Assembly (NCBI RefSeq): GCF_003984625.1
Contig: NZ_RWKH01000025.1
Coordinates: 1-64,000 of the forward strand
Length of the DNA: 64,000 bases
Direction: 5' to 3'
Origin: Variovorax sp. DXTD-1
GTDB lineage: Bacteria; Pseudomonadota; Gammaproteobacteria; Burkholderiales; Burkholderiaceae_C
Shown one piece after another: positions 40,820 through 49,528 of the stretch. The notes beneath the pieces were generated by a model. It was given only the letters and a program-made list of their open reading frames with translations. It was not told where the DNA came from and made no database searches. Within the stretch, counting starts at the first letter, position 1, and each line of letters begins with the position of its first letter. A program made the position numbers and the translations under genes.

Positions 40820-43186
40820 TCAGGCTTCCATGGCGTCGAGCCAGCGCCGTTGCCGCCATGCCGGCGCGGCGACGGGAAACAACGGCGTTCCGGGTTGCAG
40901 CAGGCACAGGTGCTGGGCCGCCGCCGCGCGCTGGCGCTGGTGGCCGTGGCGCAGCACGCGCACGCAATGCGTCTCGTCCGGCGGCCGCCCCAGGAAATAT
41001 CGGACCCCGGGCGTGAAGATATGGCCGTCCGCCTGCCACCAACGCGCGATCGCCTGGACGTCGGGCCACGGCAGATCGGCGTCTTCGTCTTCGGCGACCT
41101 TGTCGTCGTCCGGATCGTCCGTGAGTCCCCTGCTGCCGCGTCCGGCCGATGCGCCCGCACGCGAGGAGGCCTGCACCGAAAGGCCGGTGATCGTGCGCAG
41201 CGCCTCGCCCGCGATGCGCGCCGACGCGGGGTCGTCCAGCTGGCGCATCAGCCACGGCACGAGCTGCGCATCGCCCGCGGTACCGCAAGCCTCGATGAGA
41301 CGGCGCAGTGCCGGGCGGCCCTCGGAGCCCTGGACGGCCTGCGTCATCTGCCCCAGCACATGGCGCACTCGCGGCAGATCTGCGGCACGCAGGAACAGCG
41401 CCAGCGCCTCGGGTGCCTCGGCCGTCGCGCCGCCCGCCATCTGTTCGAGCACATCGAGCGCCGGATGCGCTTCCCCCAGCATCAAGGCGGCGCACGCGGC
41501 GCGAAAACGCACCTGCGTGCTCCCGTGAGCCAGGTTCTCGCGCACGCGATCGATGCAGTCCGCCACGCCGACCTCGCCCGCCAGCTGCAGCGCGCGGGCA
41601 CGAACCGCATCGTCGCTGTCGTCCAGGAGCGCCCACAGCAAATCGCCGGGCGGCGTGCGGTGCAGGTGCATGGCGGCGGCGGCGAGGTAACGCGCCAGCG
41701 GTGCGCCCGCCGTCGCCATCTTCACCACGAGCCCCCGCAGGGCATTGCTGGACACCCAGCCGAATGCGTCCACCAGGCTCGCATCGCAAACGCCGTCCGC
41801 GACCTCGACGCCCGCGGCCGCCGCCAGCACCTCCCGCAGCTGCGTCGCGTCGCCCGATTCCACCGCCAGCACCGTGGGCGCGAACAGCCCGCCAGGCCCC
41901 GCATCCGCGGCGCACGCGATGCAGGCGCTCCAGCCCTCGGCATCGGTGGTGCGCAACAGCGCGATGTGCGCATCGATGCGCTCGTCGAAGCCCGCCAGTC
42001 GCGCGAGCGTCTCCCGCCCGCCGGCCAGGCGCGGGCGATGCTGCGCGAGCCATGCAAGCTCGTGCGGCAGTCGTTCGATCTGCCGAGCGACCACGGCGCG
42101 CGCCGACGCCGTCGCCACGCCGCCCGCGCGAACGAAGGCCCGGAATGGCGGCGTCCGCGCGCCGTCGGCGGGCCCGATCAGGCAGGCACCGCGCATTTCC
42201 CCTTCCGACGACGACTCGCACACCGCGACCGCGCCCGGTGCGTAGCCCCAGTACATCCCATGCGCGCTGACGATCACCTGCAAGGGCAAGGTGGCGCACC
42301 CCACGTCGCCGGTGAATGCCGGCAGATGGATGCACGGCAGGCCGTCACGCCAGGCCCGGTACTGCCGTGCAAGCAGTGCCGTCGACTCCCATGCTCGGTA
42401 ACGCTCGCCGTTGATGTCGGTGATGCGCCATTCGATCTGCGCCTCGGTTGCGCCGGCCACGTGCAGCGCCGCATCGATCGCGCGCTGCAGGCCTCTGCCC
42501 ACCGAATAGCGGTCCGTGCGCAGGCTGTCGGGCTCCCGCGCCTGGGCCGCGCCCAGCACGCAGGCCATCGCGGGTTCGCGGAACGGTCCCGAGACGCGCC
42601 CCGTCAGGAAGAAGGCCGCCGCCTCGCCGGGAATCAGCCCGAAGGGGTTGGCTGCTTCGTGCAGGCGCCCGCTATCGTGCAGGCGATCGCGGTCCTCGTC
42701 GTTCAGCATCGAATCGACGCCGCCGATCAGCGCCGCGTCGATCTCGTTGCGCGCCAGCAGTGCGTCGGCCGCCTCCAGGGCGCCCGCGCTCGAGGCGTGG
42801 CCTTCCAGCAGCACGCGCGAGTGCGGTGAAGGCCGCAGGCCCAGGCTGCGCATCGCGCGCGCGATGAAGGCACGGCCGGTTCCGTCCTGCGTGACCGCGT
42901 GGTTGCGGAACGGCTCGGGCAAGGCCACGAACAACGCGCAGCGCGCCATGTCGCCGGCATAGACGCCCAGGCACTCGCGCACCGCGCGCAACAGCAGCTT
43001 GCGCAGCCAGGCTTCGTGCGACGGCTTCAGCTTGCCCGCGGCGGGGATGGGCGCCGCCAGCAGCGGTTCGCCGGTGTTGGGCAGCACGGCCTCGATGCCG
43101 CTCAGGCCGGCCCGGATGGCCGCGCAGGTCTGCGCAGCGTCCATGCCGACGGCCGTGACGCATCCGGTGGCGTAGATCAGTTGCAT
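40820..43186 (-). CDS. Fusion of a ketosynthase-like (thiolase-fold) domain and a TIGR02270-type HEAT-repeat domain
   Basis: The 788-residue protein joins two T6SS-associated modules. Residues 1-340 have the 3-oxoacyl-ACP synthase fold (LLEGHASSAGALEAADALL, ALIGGVDSM, NPFGLIPGEAAAFFLTGR). The nucleophilic Cys position reads His130 (EGHASSAG), and the downstream GH-type motif reads TGDVGCAT, so it should not condense acyl groups. From about 370 to the end are TIGR02270 sequences with HEAT-like helices (LAWLAQHRPRLAG, ALLDDSDDAVRARALQLAGEVG) and a C-terminal VRYFLGRPPDETHCVRVLRHG. It probably acts as a scaffold or chaperone for effectors. A 24-nt gap separates it from the DUF2169 gene upstream. 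Confidence 0.8.
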   Translation of the reverse strand: MQLIYATGCVTAVGMDAAQTCAAIRAGLSGIEAVLPNTGEPLLAAPIPAAGKLKPSHEAWLRKLLLRAVRECLGVYAGDMARCALFVALPEPFRNHAVTQDGTGRAFIARAMRSLGLRPSPHSRVLLEGHASSAGALEAADALLARNEIDAALIGGVDSMLNDEDRDRLHDSGRLHEAANPFGLIPGEAAAFFLTGRVSGPFREPAMACVLGAAQAREPDSLRTDRYSVGRGLQRAIDAALHVAGATEAQIEWRITDINGERYRAWESTALLARQYRAWRDGLPCIHLPAFTGDVGCATLPLQVIVSAHGMYWGYAPGAVAVCESSSEGEMRGACLIGPADGARTPPFRAFVRAGGVATASARAVVARQIERLPHELAWLAQHRPRLAGGRETLARLAGFDERIDAHIALLRTTDAEGWSACIACAADAGPGGLFAPTVLAVESGDATQLREVLAAAAGVEVADGVCDASLVDAFGWVSSNALRGLVVKMATAGAPLARYLAAAAMHLHRTPPGDLLWALLDDSDDAVRARALQLAGEVGVADCIDRVRENLAHGSTQVRFRAACAALMLGEAHPALDVLEQMAGGATAEAPEALALFLRAADLPRVRHVLGQMTQAVQGSEGRPALRRLIEACGTAGDAQLVPWLMRQLDDPASARIAGEALRTITGLSVQASSRAGASAGRGSRGLTDDPDDDKVAEDEDADLPWPDVQAIARWWQADGHIFTPGVRYFLGRPPDETHCVRVLRHGHQRQRAAAAQHLCLLQPGTPLFPVAAPAWRQRRWLDAMEA

Positions 43187-43210
43187 GGCAGCCGACTTGT
43201 TTCAGCCGCC

Positions 43211-44290
43211 TCACTCGGCGAGCGCCGGCGCGGCGCGGCCGACATAGCGCTTGCCACGGCGTTGCGCGCGCAGCCAGCCCGGCGAGGCATCGCCGATGAC
43301 GATCTCACGCACCAGCCCGAGTGAGCGCAGGCCGGTCAGGCAGTGCCGCGCCAGCACGGACACAGTGCGCGCCTCAGCATCCACATACACCGTGTCCACG
43401 CGCAGGCGGTGCTGCGCAATCCCGGTGGAATGCAGCACGGTGACGCCGATGTCGGGAGCCGGCATGCGAAATCCCCAGAGTCCCTCGGGCGTGAGATTGG
43501 CCAGTTGCACCTCTTCGTGCGCCATCGCGTGCGGCCACTGCTGGTCGAGCGGCGCGCATTGCGCGAATCGCGGATCGAGATCGAGCGGCGGCAAAGGCCA
43601 GCGGGAATCCGTCCAGGTCTTGTCGTAGGTCCCGGCGTGGTGGATGCGCGGCGTCCAGTTGGGCGCGATGGCGCCGAAGCCGGACACCGGGAACGCGGCG
43701 TCGGAGGCGTTCATCCTTTGCCCGAAGGGTCCGATGTTGGGCAGGTCGGTGGTCACCGCCGGGTCCGACGAAGGCGCGCCGCGCCAGCCCACGCCCACGG
43801 GGTTCTCCGTGTGGCATGCGGTCACCGCGTCCGCGTCGTCGCTCACGCTGCCGCCGAATGCGCGCTCGTAGCGCAGCGGCATGGCCGTGAAGGGTTGCGG
43901 CGACGACACCCGGGTGCCCGTGAGCCCGACCCGCTGCCGGTCGCCCGTGACGGTGAGTACCTTGCGCCACGCGCCGACGCGCACGCCCGCGGCCATCTCC
44001 GTCACCGCCTCGCCATGCGGAGCGTGAGCGGTGGCGTTCACGATGAAGTCGACCGCGGGCTTCGCCACGCTCGCGGCACTGGCCCGCCGCAGCGACGAGC
44101 GGCCCGGCACGCCATTCGGCTCGTCGCCCAGCGGCGGCGGTGGCTGCACGGGCAAGGGGAAGGGCTCGCCGGTTTCGTCGACGCCGTAGGTCGCACACAC
44201 GAGGATGCAGAAGAACAACTGCCCCTCGCGGTCCATCAGCAGCATGCACTGCTGCGCGAACGGCGTGAGGTTCAAGATTGTGGGCGTCAT
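43211..44290 (-). CDS. DUF2169 protein (putative T6SS effector adaptor)
   Basis: The 359-residue protein has DUF2169 signatures (FAQQCMLLMDREGQLFFCILVCATYGV at the start, MPLRYERAFGG, NPVGVGW, IAPNWTPRIHHAGTYDKTW). DUF2169 genes recur next to PAAR-like DUF4150 genes and are proposed to help load them. No signal peptide or membrane segment is visible. It lies between the small paralogs and the ketosynthase-HEAT gene in the vgrG1 island. The family call is strong; the adaptor role is inference. Confidence 0.85.
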   Translation of the reverse strand: MTPTILNLTPFAQQCMLLMDREGQLFFCILVCATYGVDETGEPFPLPVQPPPPLGDEPNGVPGRSSLRRASAASVAKPAVDFIVNATAHAPHGEAVTEMAAGVRVGAWRKVLTVTGDRQRVGLTGTRVSSPQPFTAMPLRYERAFGGSVSDDADAVTACHTENPVGVGWRGAPSSDPAVTTDLPNIGPFGQRMNASDAAFPVSGFGAIAPNWTPRIHHAGTYDKTWTDSRWPLPPLDLDPRFAQCAPLDQQWPHAMAHEEVQLANLTPEGLWGFRMPAPDIGVTVLHSTGIAQHRLRVDTVYVDAEARTVSVLARHCLTGLRSLGLVREIVIGDASPGWLRAQRRGKRYVGRAAPALAE

Positions 44291-44313
44291 GCGTGGGGCC
44301 TCGTCTCAGGGCT

Positions 44314-44808
44314 TCAGGTCCAGCGGCCGGCACCATCCAGCCCGACCGGCCAGTACGGCATGGCCGACAGCAGCTCGGCGGTGGCCATGTCTCCTTCGTC
44401 GACCACCCATTGCAGCAGGAAGGATTCGGGTCCGACCGGCGGCGCTTCCTTGGCATTGAGCTCGGCACAGGCGAGCCAGTACTTGCGGATGACCGCGACC
44501 GTGTTCGGGTCCGACACCGGCCCCGCCGGAAACTCGGCCCAGTTCGCGACCCGCGCCTGCTTGGCAGAACCCAGCTCCTCCTCCAGCGACTCGTTGCGGT
44601 AGGCCCACCACTCGATCGCCTCGTCGAGCACCTTCTTCAGTTCCTTGCGGTACTTGGCAAAGAGTGCACGGTGCGCGGCCGAGGCCTCGCCGCGCGCGGG
44701 CGACAGGTAGACGACGGTCGCGCCGCTCAGCGCCAGGTCGCGCGGCGCAACGAGCAGCCTCGCGATCCCGTCGTTCATGCCTTCTTCCGTCATGTATTTG
44801 GGTGTCAT
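44314..44808 (-). CDS. Small T6SS-island protein B, paralog of the gene at 44862-45341
   Basis: The 164-residue protein shares the pattern GPVSDPNTVAVIRKYWLACAELN with its neighbour, and has a similar end (YWPVGLDGAGRWT versus TPLGLDKKERWI). No signal peptide or metal motif is present. The ATG at 44808 has AAGGGAA upstream; the frame is open further but in unrelated sequence. Position after a PAAR-like toxin gene suggests immunity or accessory function. I do not recognise a named family. Confidence 0.65.
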   Translation of the reverse strand: MTPKYMTEEGMNDGIARLLVAPRDLALSGATVVYLSPARGEASAAHRALFAKYRKELKKVLDEAIEWWAYRNESLEEELGSAKQARVANWAEFPAGPVSDPNTVAVIRKYWLACAELNAKEAPPVGPESFLLQWVVDEGDMATAELLSAMPYWPVGLDGAGRWT

Positions 44809-44861
44809 GGAAATTCCCTTGGTTCGTCGTGAATACCTGTGCGAACGGCGCGCCGGCATCT

Positions 44862-45341
44862 TCAGATCCAGCGCTCTTTCTTGTCGAGACCCAGGGGCGT
44901 GAAGACGAAGTCCGCCATGAACTCCGCCAGGTCTTCCACCCGGTTCGGCAGCATCTCGATCAGCAGCTCGCGCGGTTCGACCGGCCCCTCCAACGTCTCG
45001 AGGTCGGCCTGCTCGTCCTCGTCGTCCACGTCCTCGCTGCCCCAGTCGGCCTCGTCGGATTCGTCGAGGTCGTCCTCGTCGCCGTCGTCGTCCTCGAACT
45101 CCTCCGCCGCGTCGTTGAGCTGCTGGCACGCCAGCGCATACTTGCGAAAGACCTCGATCACGAACGGATGCGACACCGGCCCGAGCGGCCAGCGCCGGTC
45201 GACAGCATCCTGCGCGGCCTCTGCATCGGCGCCGGCCTGCGTCTCACCCAGCAGCAGCGCCTGCCACCACGCCAGCGCGAGGGCCCTGGCCTGCCGCAAC
45301 TCGACGACGTAGTCGTCGAACAATTCCTTGTAGTCGCTCAT
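44862..45341 (-). CDS. Small acidic T6SS-island protein A, candidate immunity protein
   Basis: The 159-residue protein lies directly after the nuclease-like toxin gene. It carries a very acidic central stretch (about residues 80-118, mostly Asp/Glu) and the shared motif GPVSHPFVIEVFRKYALACQQLN. The second ATG (45341) is chosen because GAAGGAG lies 6 nt upstream of it; the ATG at 45347 abuts that sequence. The acidity matches the strongly basic toxin domain, so direct neutralisation is plausible but unproven. Confidence 0.65.
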   Translation of the reverse strand: MSDYKELFDDYVVELRQARALALAWWQALLLGETQAGADAEAAQDAVDRRWPLGPVSHPFVIEVFRKYALACQQLNDAAEEFEDDDGDEDDLDESDEADWGSEDVDDEDEQADLETLEGPVEPRELLIEMLPNRVEDLAEFMADFVFTPLGLDKKERWI

Positions 45342-45377
45342 CGGCATCTCCTTCGGTCCGGTTGATTGATAGCCTGC

Positions 45378-46139
45378 TTACTTGATCTTTTTCAGGAAGG
45401 CGTTCACGCGCGCTGTTCCGTGCCTTCTGGACACCGTGCCGCCTTGCTTGCCAGAGCAGGGCCGGCAGTGGCCCTTGGACGTGGCCCCGGTCGACTTGGC
45501 CCATTCCTTGAACTTGGCCACGGCGTTGCACCCGCCCAGATACCACGCGACGATCAGCGGTGGCTGATGGTCGGGCACGGTCGCGTTGCGCCACTTGCAC
45601 TTCCAGCATTTCTTGCCCGCGATCTTCTTGCGCTGCGCTGCATTGGGCTTGCCTTCCTTGGGGCGCTTGTAGCGGTTCTTGCAGGGCTGGGTCCCATCCC
45701 AGCCATGAGCGTTCGACACGCGCACCAGCGCGGCGGGCTCGATGATTCCCACCGGCGGCGTCGCGCAGTTCTGCCCCATCGGATCGCCGTGGCGACACAC
45801 GCCCTTGCCCTCGACCTTGACGGTGTGCGACCAGTTGGAGAAGACCGCCTTGCCCTTGGTCTTGTGCGTGACCACGTTGCCTCCCTGCGTGCCCGCCTCG
45901 TTGCCGGTGCTGGTGCTGACCTCCGACGCATCCTCGAGCGCGGTCGGCTCGCCGTCGATCAGCACCGAACTGCTGCCCTTGGACAGATCCGATGCGCTGC
46001 ACACGTTCACGTACGGCACGGGCACCGGGCCGCCCGGCGGGGGCGGGGGCGTCAGGCACACGTCGCCGGGCGCAATGCCCTTGCCGCCGCTTCCTTTGTG
46101 GAAAAGGCCCATGCCTTCGGCGTAGACGGTCAGCGACAT
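45378..46139 (-). CDS. PAAR-like (DUF4150) effector with C-terminal zinc/HNH-like nuclease toxin
   Basis: The 253-residue protein has a DUF4150 PAAR-like tip domain (1-145; IAPGDVCLTPPPPPGGPVPVPYVN, CRHGDPMGQNCATPP). A very basic C-terminal domain follows (150-253) with Cys178/Cys181, DHQPP (Asp190-His191), Cys204 and HCRPC (Cys225/Cys228). The CxxC...DH...CxxC layout suggests a zinc-stabilised HNH-type nuclease delivered on the VgrG1 spike. The ATG at 46139 matches the family start. The neighbours are DUF6484 upstream and the acidic protein A downstream. The nuclease call is by motif only. Confidence 0.75.
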   Translation of the reverse strand: MSLTVYAEGMGLFHKGSGGKGIAPGDVCLTPPPPPGGPVPVPYVNVCSASDLSKGSSSVLIDGEPTALEDASEVSTSTGNEAGTQGGNVVTHKTKGKAVFSNWSHTVKVEGKGVCRHGDPMGQNCATPPVGIIEPAALVRVSNAHGWDGTQPCKNRYKRPKEGKPNAAQRKKIAGKKCWKCKWRNATVPDHQPPLIVAWYLGGCNAVAKFKEWAKSTGATSKGHCRPCSGKQGGTVSRRHGTARVNAFLKKIK

Positions 46140-46168
46140 CGCAGCATCACCGGTGGTCGGGCTGGCGC

Positions 46169-46636
46169 TCAGTTGAGCTCGATGGACCCGCCCTTGAGCG
46201 CGTTCACCCCGGTGGCGCGGGTCTGCACGAAATGCCCGTCGATCAGCACCTTGCCCGCCCGCGTGAGCGTGATGCTGGAACTGCCGCACCGCAGCACGAT
46301 GCGCTCGCGCGCCGACAGCACCAGCCGGCCGTTGTCCGCCTGTGCATGCACCGCGTCCGACGGCCCTTCCTGCATCGGCAGCACGCGCCCCAAGATCAAT
46401 GGCCGCTGCGGGTCGCCGCCGTCGAAGGCCACCACCACGTCGCGACCCACGTCCTCCTCGCCCAGATGCACCGTGGTGCGCGCGCACAGCGGCGAATCGT
46501 CGTCCGGCATGCGCACCCAGGGCCCCGCACCGGTCAGAGCGGCGAGGCGGGCCACCCGCACGCCCAGCCGCATTGCGCCAGGGTTGTCGCCGGTGGCGGG
46601 CATCAACCGCGCCAGCGCCTCATCGCGTCCGCTCAT
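46169..46636 (-). CDS. DUF6484 protein of the VgrG1 island
   Basis: The 155-residue protein has an OB-like region similar to the VgrG gp5 base (PDDDSPLCARTTVHLGEEDVGRDVVVAFDGGDPQRPLILGRVLP). A short beta-rich end follows (ERIVLRCGSSSITLTRAGKVLIDG). It probably sits at or mimics the spike and assists cargo loading. GGAGGTG precedes the ATG at 46636. It starts 11 nt after vgrG1. Confidence 0.75.
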   Translation of the reverse strand: MSGRDEALARLMPATGDNPGAMRLGVRVARLAALTGAGPWVRMPDDDSPLCARTTVHLGEEDVGRDVVVAFDGGDPQRPLILGRVLPMQEGPSDAVHAQADNGRLVLSARERIVLRCGSSSITLTRAGKVLIDGHFVQTRATGVNALKGGSIELN

Positions 46637-46646
46637 GTCACCTCCT

Positions 46647-49049
46647 TCAGTTGTGGGTGATCTTCGAACCCTTGACCACCACATTGCCCGAGGCCTTGAC
46701 GTTCACCGCGCCGGAGCCCTCGATGAGGATGTCCTTGCCCTTGATCGTGATGGAGCCGTCCTTCTTCATCACGATGCTCGCGCTGCCCGTGGTCAGCGAG
46801 ATCTCCTCGCCGGCATCGACCACGAACTTCTTGCCCACGCTGACCGTGTCGTCCTTGTCGATGCTGGACGAGCGGCCCGCGCCCACCGTCATCGAGGCAT
46901 CGCTGCCCACGTTGATCGCGAACTTGGCACCGACCCTGATCGCGCGGTTCGCGCCGATGGACTCGGTCTGGTCGGTGCCGATGGTCACGTTCTGCGTGGC
47001 CCCCACGTTGATCGTCTGGCTCGCCCCCACCGTCACCGCCTGCATCGCCCCCACCGTGACCTCCTGCGCCGCGCCGACGGTGATGGTCTCGTTGATCCCC
47101 ACCGAATGCGTACGCTGCAACGCCACCGTCGCCGTCTCGCTCGCGCCCACGGTGATCGACCGGTTCGATCCGATGGAAATCGTCTCGTTGCTCCCCACCG
47201 TCTCCGTGCGGTTCACTCCGATCGCGATGGTCTCGTTGTTGCCGACCTGCTCCGAGCGGTTCAGGCCGATGGCGATGGTCTCGTTGTTGTCGACCGTCTC
47301 GGTGCGGTCGTGCTTGACGTGCGTGGTCTCGTCGTGGTCCACGGTCTTGGTGCGGTCGTGGCCCACCCAGTGGGTCTCGTCGTTCTCGACCTCGATGTCC
47401 TGGTTCTTCTCGGCGTGCAGGTACACCTGCTCGGAACCTTTCTTGTCCTCGAAGCGGAACTCGTTGCAGTTCGAGGCGCTGCCCTTGGGCGTGGAGCGCG
47501 TGCGAAAGCCGCTCTGCGTGTGCGACCCGAACGGGATCGGCTGGTCGTCGTTGTAGACGCGGCCCACGATGATCGGCCGGTCGGGGTCGCCGTTCAGGAA
47601 ATCGACGATCACCTCCTGCCCGATGCGCGGAATGAAATACCCGCCCCAGCCCTTGCCCGCCCACGGCTGCGACACGCGCACCCAGCAAGTCGACTTCTCG
47701 TCGCTCTTGTCGTAGCGGTCCCAGTGGAAGTGCACCTTCACGCGGCCGAAGTCGTCGGCGTGGATCTCCTCGCCGGCCGGCCCCACCACGATGGCCGACT
47801 GCGGCCCGGGCATGACGACACGCGGCGTGAGGCGCGGCGGACGGAACGGCACGTCGACCGGAATCGCGGTGATCAGGAAGGCGCTGGTGCCCTGCAGGTC
47901 GGTGCGCAGCGCGGGCGCGTCGGCGATCAGCGCCTCCATCGCGGGCCGCGCCTGGGCGTTCACGGCATCGTCGTCGAGCGCCTCGCGCAGCGCCTGCTCG
48001 ACGGGCATCCTCGGCGTGGCATGGGGAATGCTCTCGTAGCCGGGGTGGCTCGCCGCGAAGGTGCAGGCCGCGATCACGTAGTCGCCATCCCGAGTGCCGT
48101 CGGGGTCGCCCTCGAAGGTGAAGCTGCGCCCCGCCGCCACGTCGGGCCAGGTGGTGAGCGCCCAGTGGCGCTGGCGGCGCGCAGCGATCTCTTCGCCGCG
48201 CAGCTTGCCCTTGTCGTCCGCATCCCCGCCCGTGAAGTAGCCGCCCGCGAACTCGAAGGCCTCGAATTCGGCCAGCTCGTGCTTGTCGGGCTGGCCGCCG
48301 GTGGCCTCCAGCTTCTTCTTGATGGCCTTGAAGTCGCTGTCGCACGAGGCGTAGGTGCCGGTGTCGAACTGGCGCGCGCTCACCCAGCGCGAGATCTCGT
48401 TGTGGCGCGCCTCGGTGGTGTCGCTGGCCACGTGGCGCAGCGTGCCTTCCACGGGCAGCTTGTCGTGCGCGATGTCGCTCGCGTCCGACAGGTGCATGGT
48501 GCCGGGCGCGTCGTGCGAATCGAACCAGTAGTAAATGCCTTCGTCCTCGAGCAGGCGCGAGAGGAACCGGTAGTCGCTTTCCTGGTGCTGCACGCAGTAG
48601 CGCCTGGGCGTGTGGGTGCCGATGACGTTACCGGCCTTGGTCTTCTTGAAGCGCTTGATCGGGCTGTCTTCAAAGACGGCGTCGAGCACCTCGAGCACCT
48701 TCTTGTCCTGCAGGATGCGCGAGTTGGTGCGCTTGGTGAGCAGCCAGAACCACGAGCGCAGGCCGATGCGGTATTCGAAGTGGCGCCCCACGTGGCCGGC
48801 GCGCTCGAAGCGCACGGCGTGGCCCTGGCAGTGGCGCTCGTGCGCGCCGCCGTCCTTGTCCTGGAATTCGATGACCACGTCGAACGCGCGCCCGAGGATG
48901 TCCTTGGCATCGAGCGCATGGTTCTTCGACAGCACAGTGAGTTCGTAGGTGGACGCGCGCGCGAGCGCTTCATGGCCCACGATGCGCCAGAACATCAGTT
49001 CGCCGTTGGCGGGCGAATCGCTTTCGATGCGGAATTCGTGATCGGCCAT
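46647..49049 (-). CDS. vgrG: T6SS spike protein VgrG (copy 1)
   Basis: The 800-residue protein has a gp27-like head (MADHEFRIESDSPANGEL; DSPIKRFKKTK; RRYCVQHQESDYRFLSRLLEDEGIYYWF) and a gp5 OB region (GRVKVHFHWDRYDKSDEKSTCWVRVSQPWAG, IPRIGQEVIVDFLNGDPDRP). A long beta-helical needle of about 27 octads is followed by a short end (AVNVKASGNVVVKGSKITHN). No fused effector domain is present. It heads the island carrying DUF6484 and the PAAR-like nuclease. The head is nearly identical to copy 2. Confidence 0.95.
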   Translation of the reverse strand: MADHEFRIESDSPANGELMFWRIVGHEALARASTYELTVLSKNHALDAKDILGRAFDVVIEFQDKDGGAHERHCQGHAVRFERAGHVGRHFEYRIGLRSWFWLLTKRTNSRILQDKKVLEVLDAVFEDSPIKRFKKTKAGNVIGTHTPRRYCVQHQESDYRFLSRLLEDEGIYYWFDSHDAPGTMHLSDASDIAHDKLPVEGTLRHVASDTTEARHNEISRWVSARQFDTGTYASCDSDFKAIKKKLEATGGQPDKHELAEFEAFEFAGGYFTGGDADDKGKLRGEEIAARRQRHWALTTWPDVAAGRSFTFEGDPDGTRDGDYVIAACTFAASHPGYESIPHATPRMPVEQALREALDDDAVNAQARPAMEALIADAPALRTDLQGTSAFLITAIPVDVPFRPPRLTPRVVMPGPQSAIVVGPAGEEIHADDFGRVKVHFHWDRYDKSDEKSTCWVRVSQPWAGKGWGGYFIPRIGQEVIVDFLNGDPDRPIIVGRVYNDDQPIPFGSHTQSGFRTRSTPKGSASNCNEFRFEDKKGSEQVYLHAEKNQDIEVENDETHWVGHDRTKTVDHDETTHVKHDRTETVDNNETIAIGLNRSEQVGNNETIAIGVNRTETVGSNETISIGSNRSITVGASETATVALQRTHSVGINETITVGAAQEVTVGAMQAVTVGASQTINVGATQNVTIGTDQTESIGANRAIRVGAKFAINVGSDASMTVGAGRSSSIDKDDTVSVGKKFVVDAGEEISLTTGSASIVMKKDGSITIKGKDILIEGSGAVNVKASGNVVVKGSKITHN
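46715..47360 (-). repeat. 24-bp (8-residue) repeat tract, needle of VgrG copy 1
   Basis: About 27 consecutive octads of the pattern xNxTxxVG (for example NNETIAIG, VNRTETVG, SNETISIG) form the beta-helix. The period is visible in the protein without gaps. Edges are approximate. Confidence 0.75.
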
Positions 49050-49113
49050 GGCTTGGAACTCATGCTGATATTCGTGCCGTGGGATGCCCTGGCAATCGCT
49101 CCAAGCCGTTGCG

Positions 49114-49509
49114 TCAAGGCGCCAGCAACAGCACCTTCACCTGGCTCGGCACGATACGGCAGCCGGGGATATTGGTGCTGTTCTGCAGCGACACGCTGGT
49201 GAGCCGCGTTGCGGGCATACCCTTGACGATGACGGTGAATGCGGCGGTCAGATGGCGGCAGGGTCCCATCACCATGCCCGATGCAACGCCGGTCGCCAAC
49301 CCGGCGTTATCGCCGTTCGACATCGGAATGGTCGTAGCCATGTTGTGCGCCGGCGTACCCCCGAAGAGCACGGTCGGCACGTTCGGTATCGCCGTCGGTC
49401 CCATCGCGATGTTCGGATACGGAAGCGGCACGGGACCTGCTGGGCTCGGCGTCAGGCATACATCGGGGAATGCGAAGTCCATTCCCATCATCTGGCTGTT
49501 GGCGAACAT
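49114..49509 (-). CDS. PAAR-like DUF4150 tip protein without toxin domain
   Basis: The 131-residue protein consists only of the DUF4150 domain (FPDVCLTPSPAGPVPLPYPNIA, TVLFGGTPAHNMATTIPMSNGDNAG, SGMVMGPCRHLTAAFTVIVKGMPATR). Such proteins cap the VgrG spike. With no extension it carries no effector of its own. GGAG precedes the ATG at 49509. It ends the vgrG2 island, 64 nt before vgrG1. Confidence 0.88.
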   Translation of the reverse strand: MFANSQMMGMDFAFPDVCLTPSPAGPVPLPYPNIAMGPTAIPNVPTVLFGGTPAHNMATTIPMSNGDNAGLATGVASGMVMGPCRHLTAAFTVIVKGMPATRLTSVSLQNSTNIPGCRIVPSQVKVLLLAP

Positions 49510-49528
49510 GTCTTTTCTCCTTCAGCCG

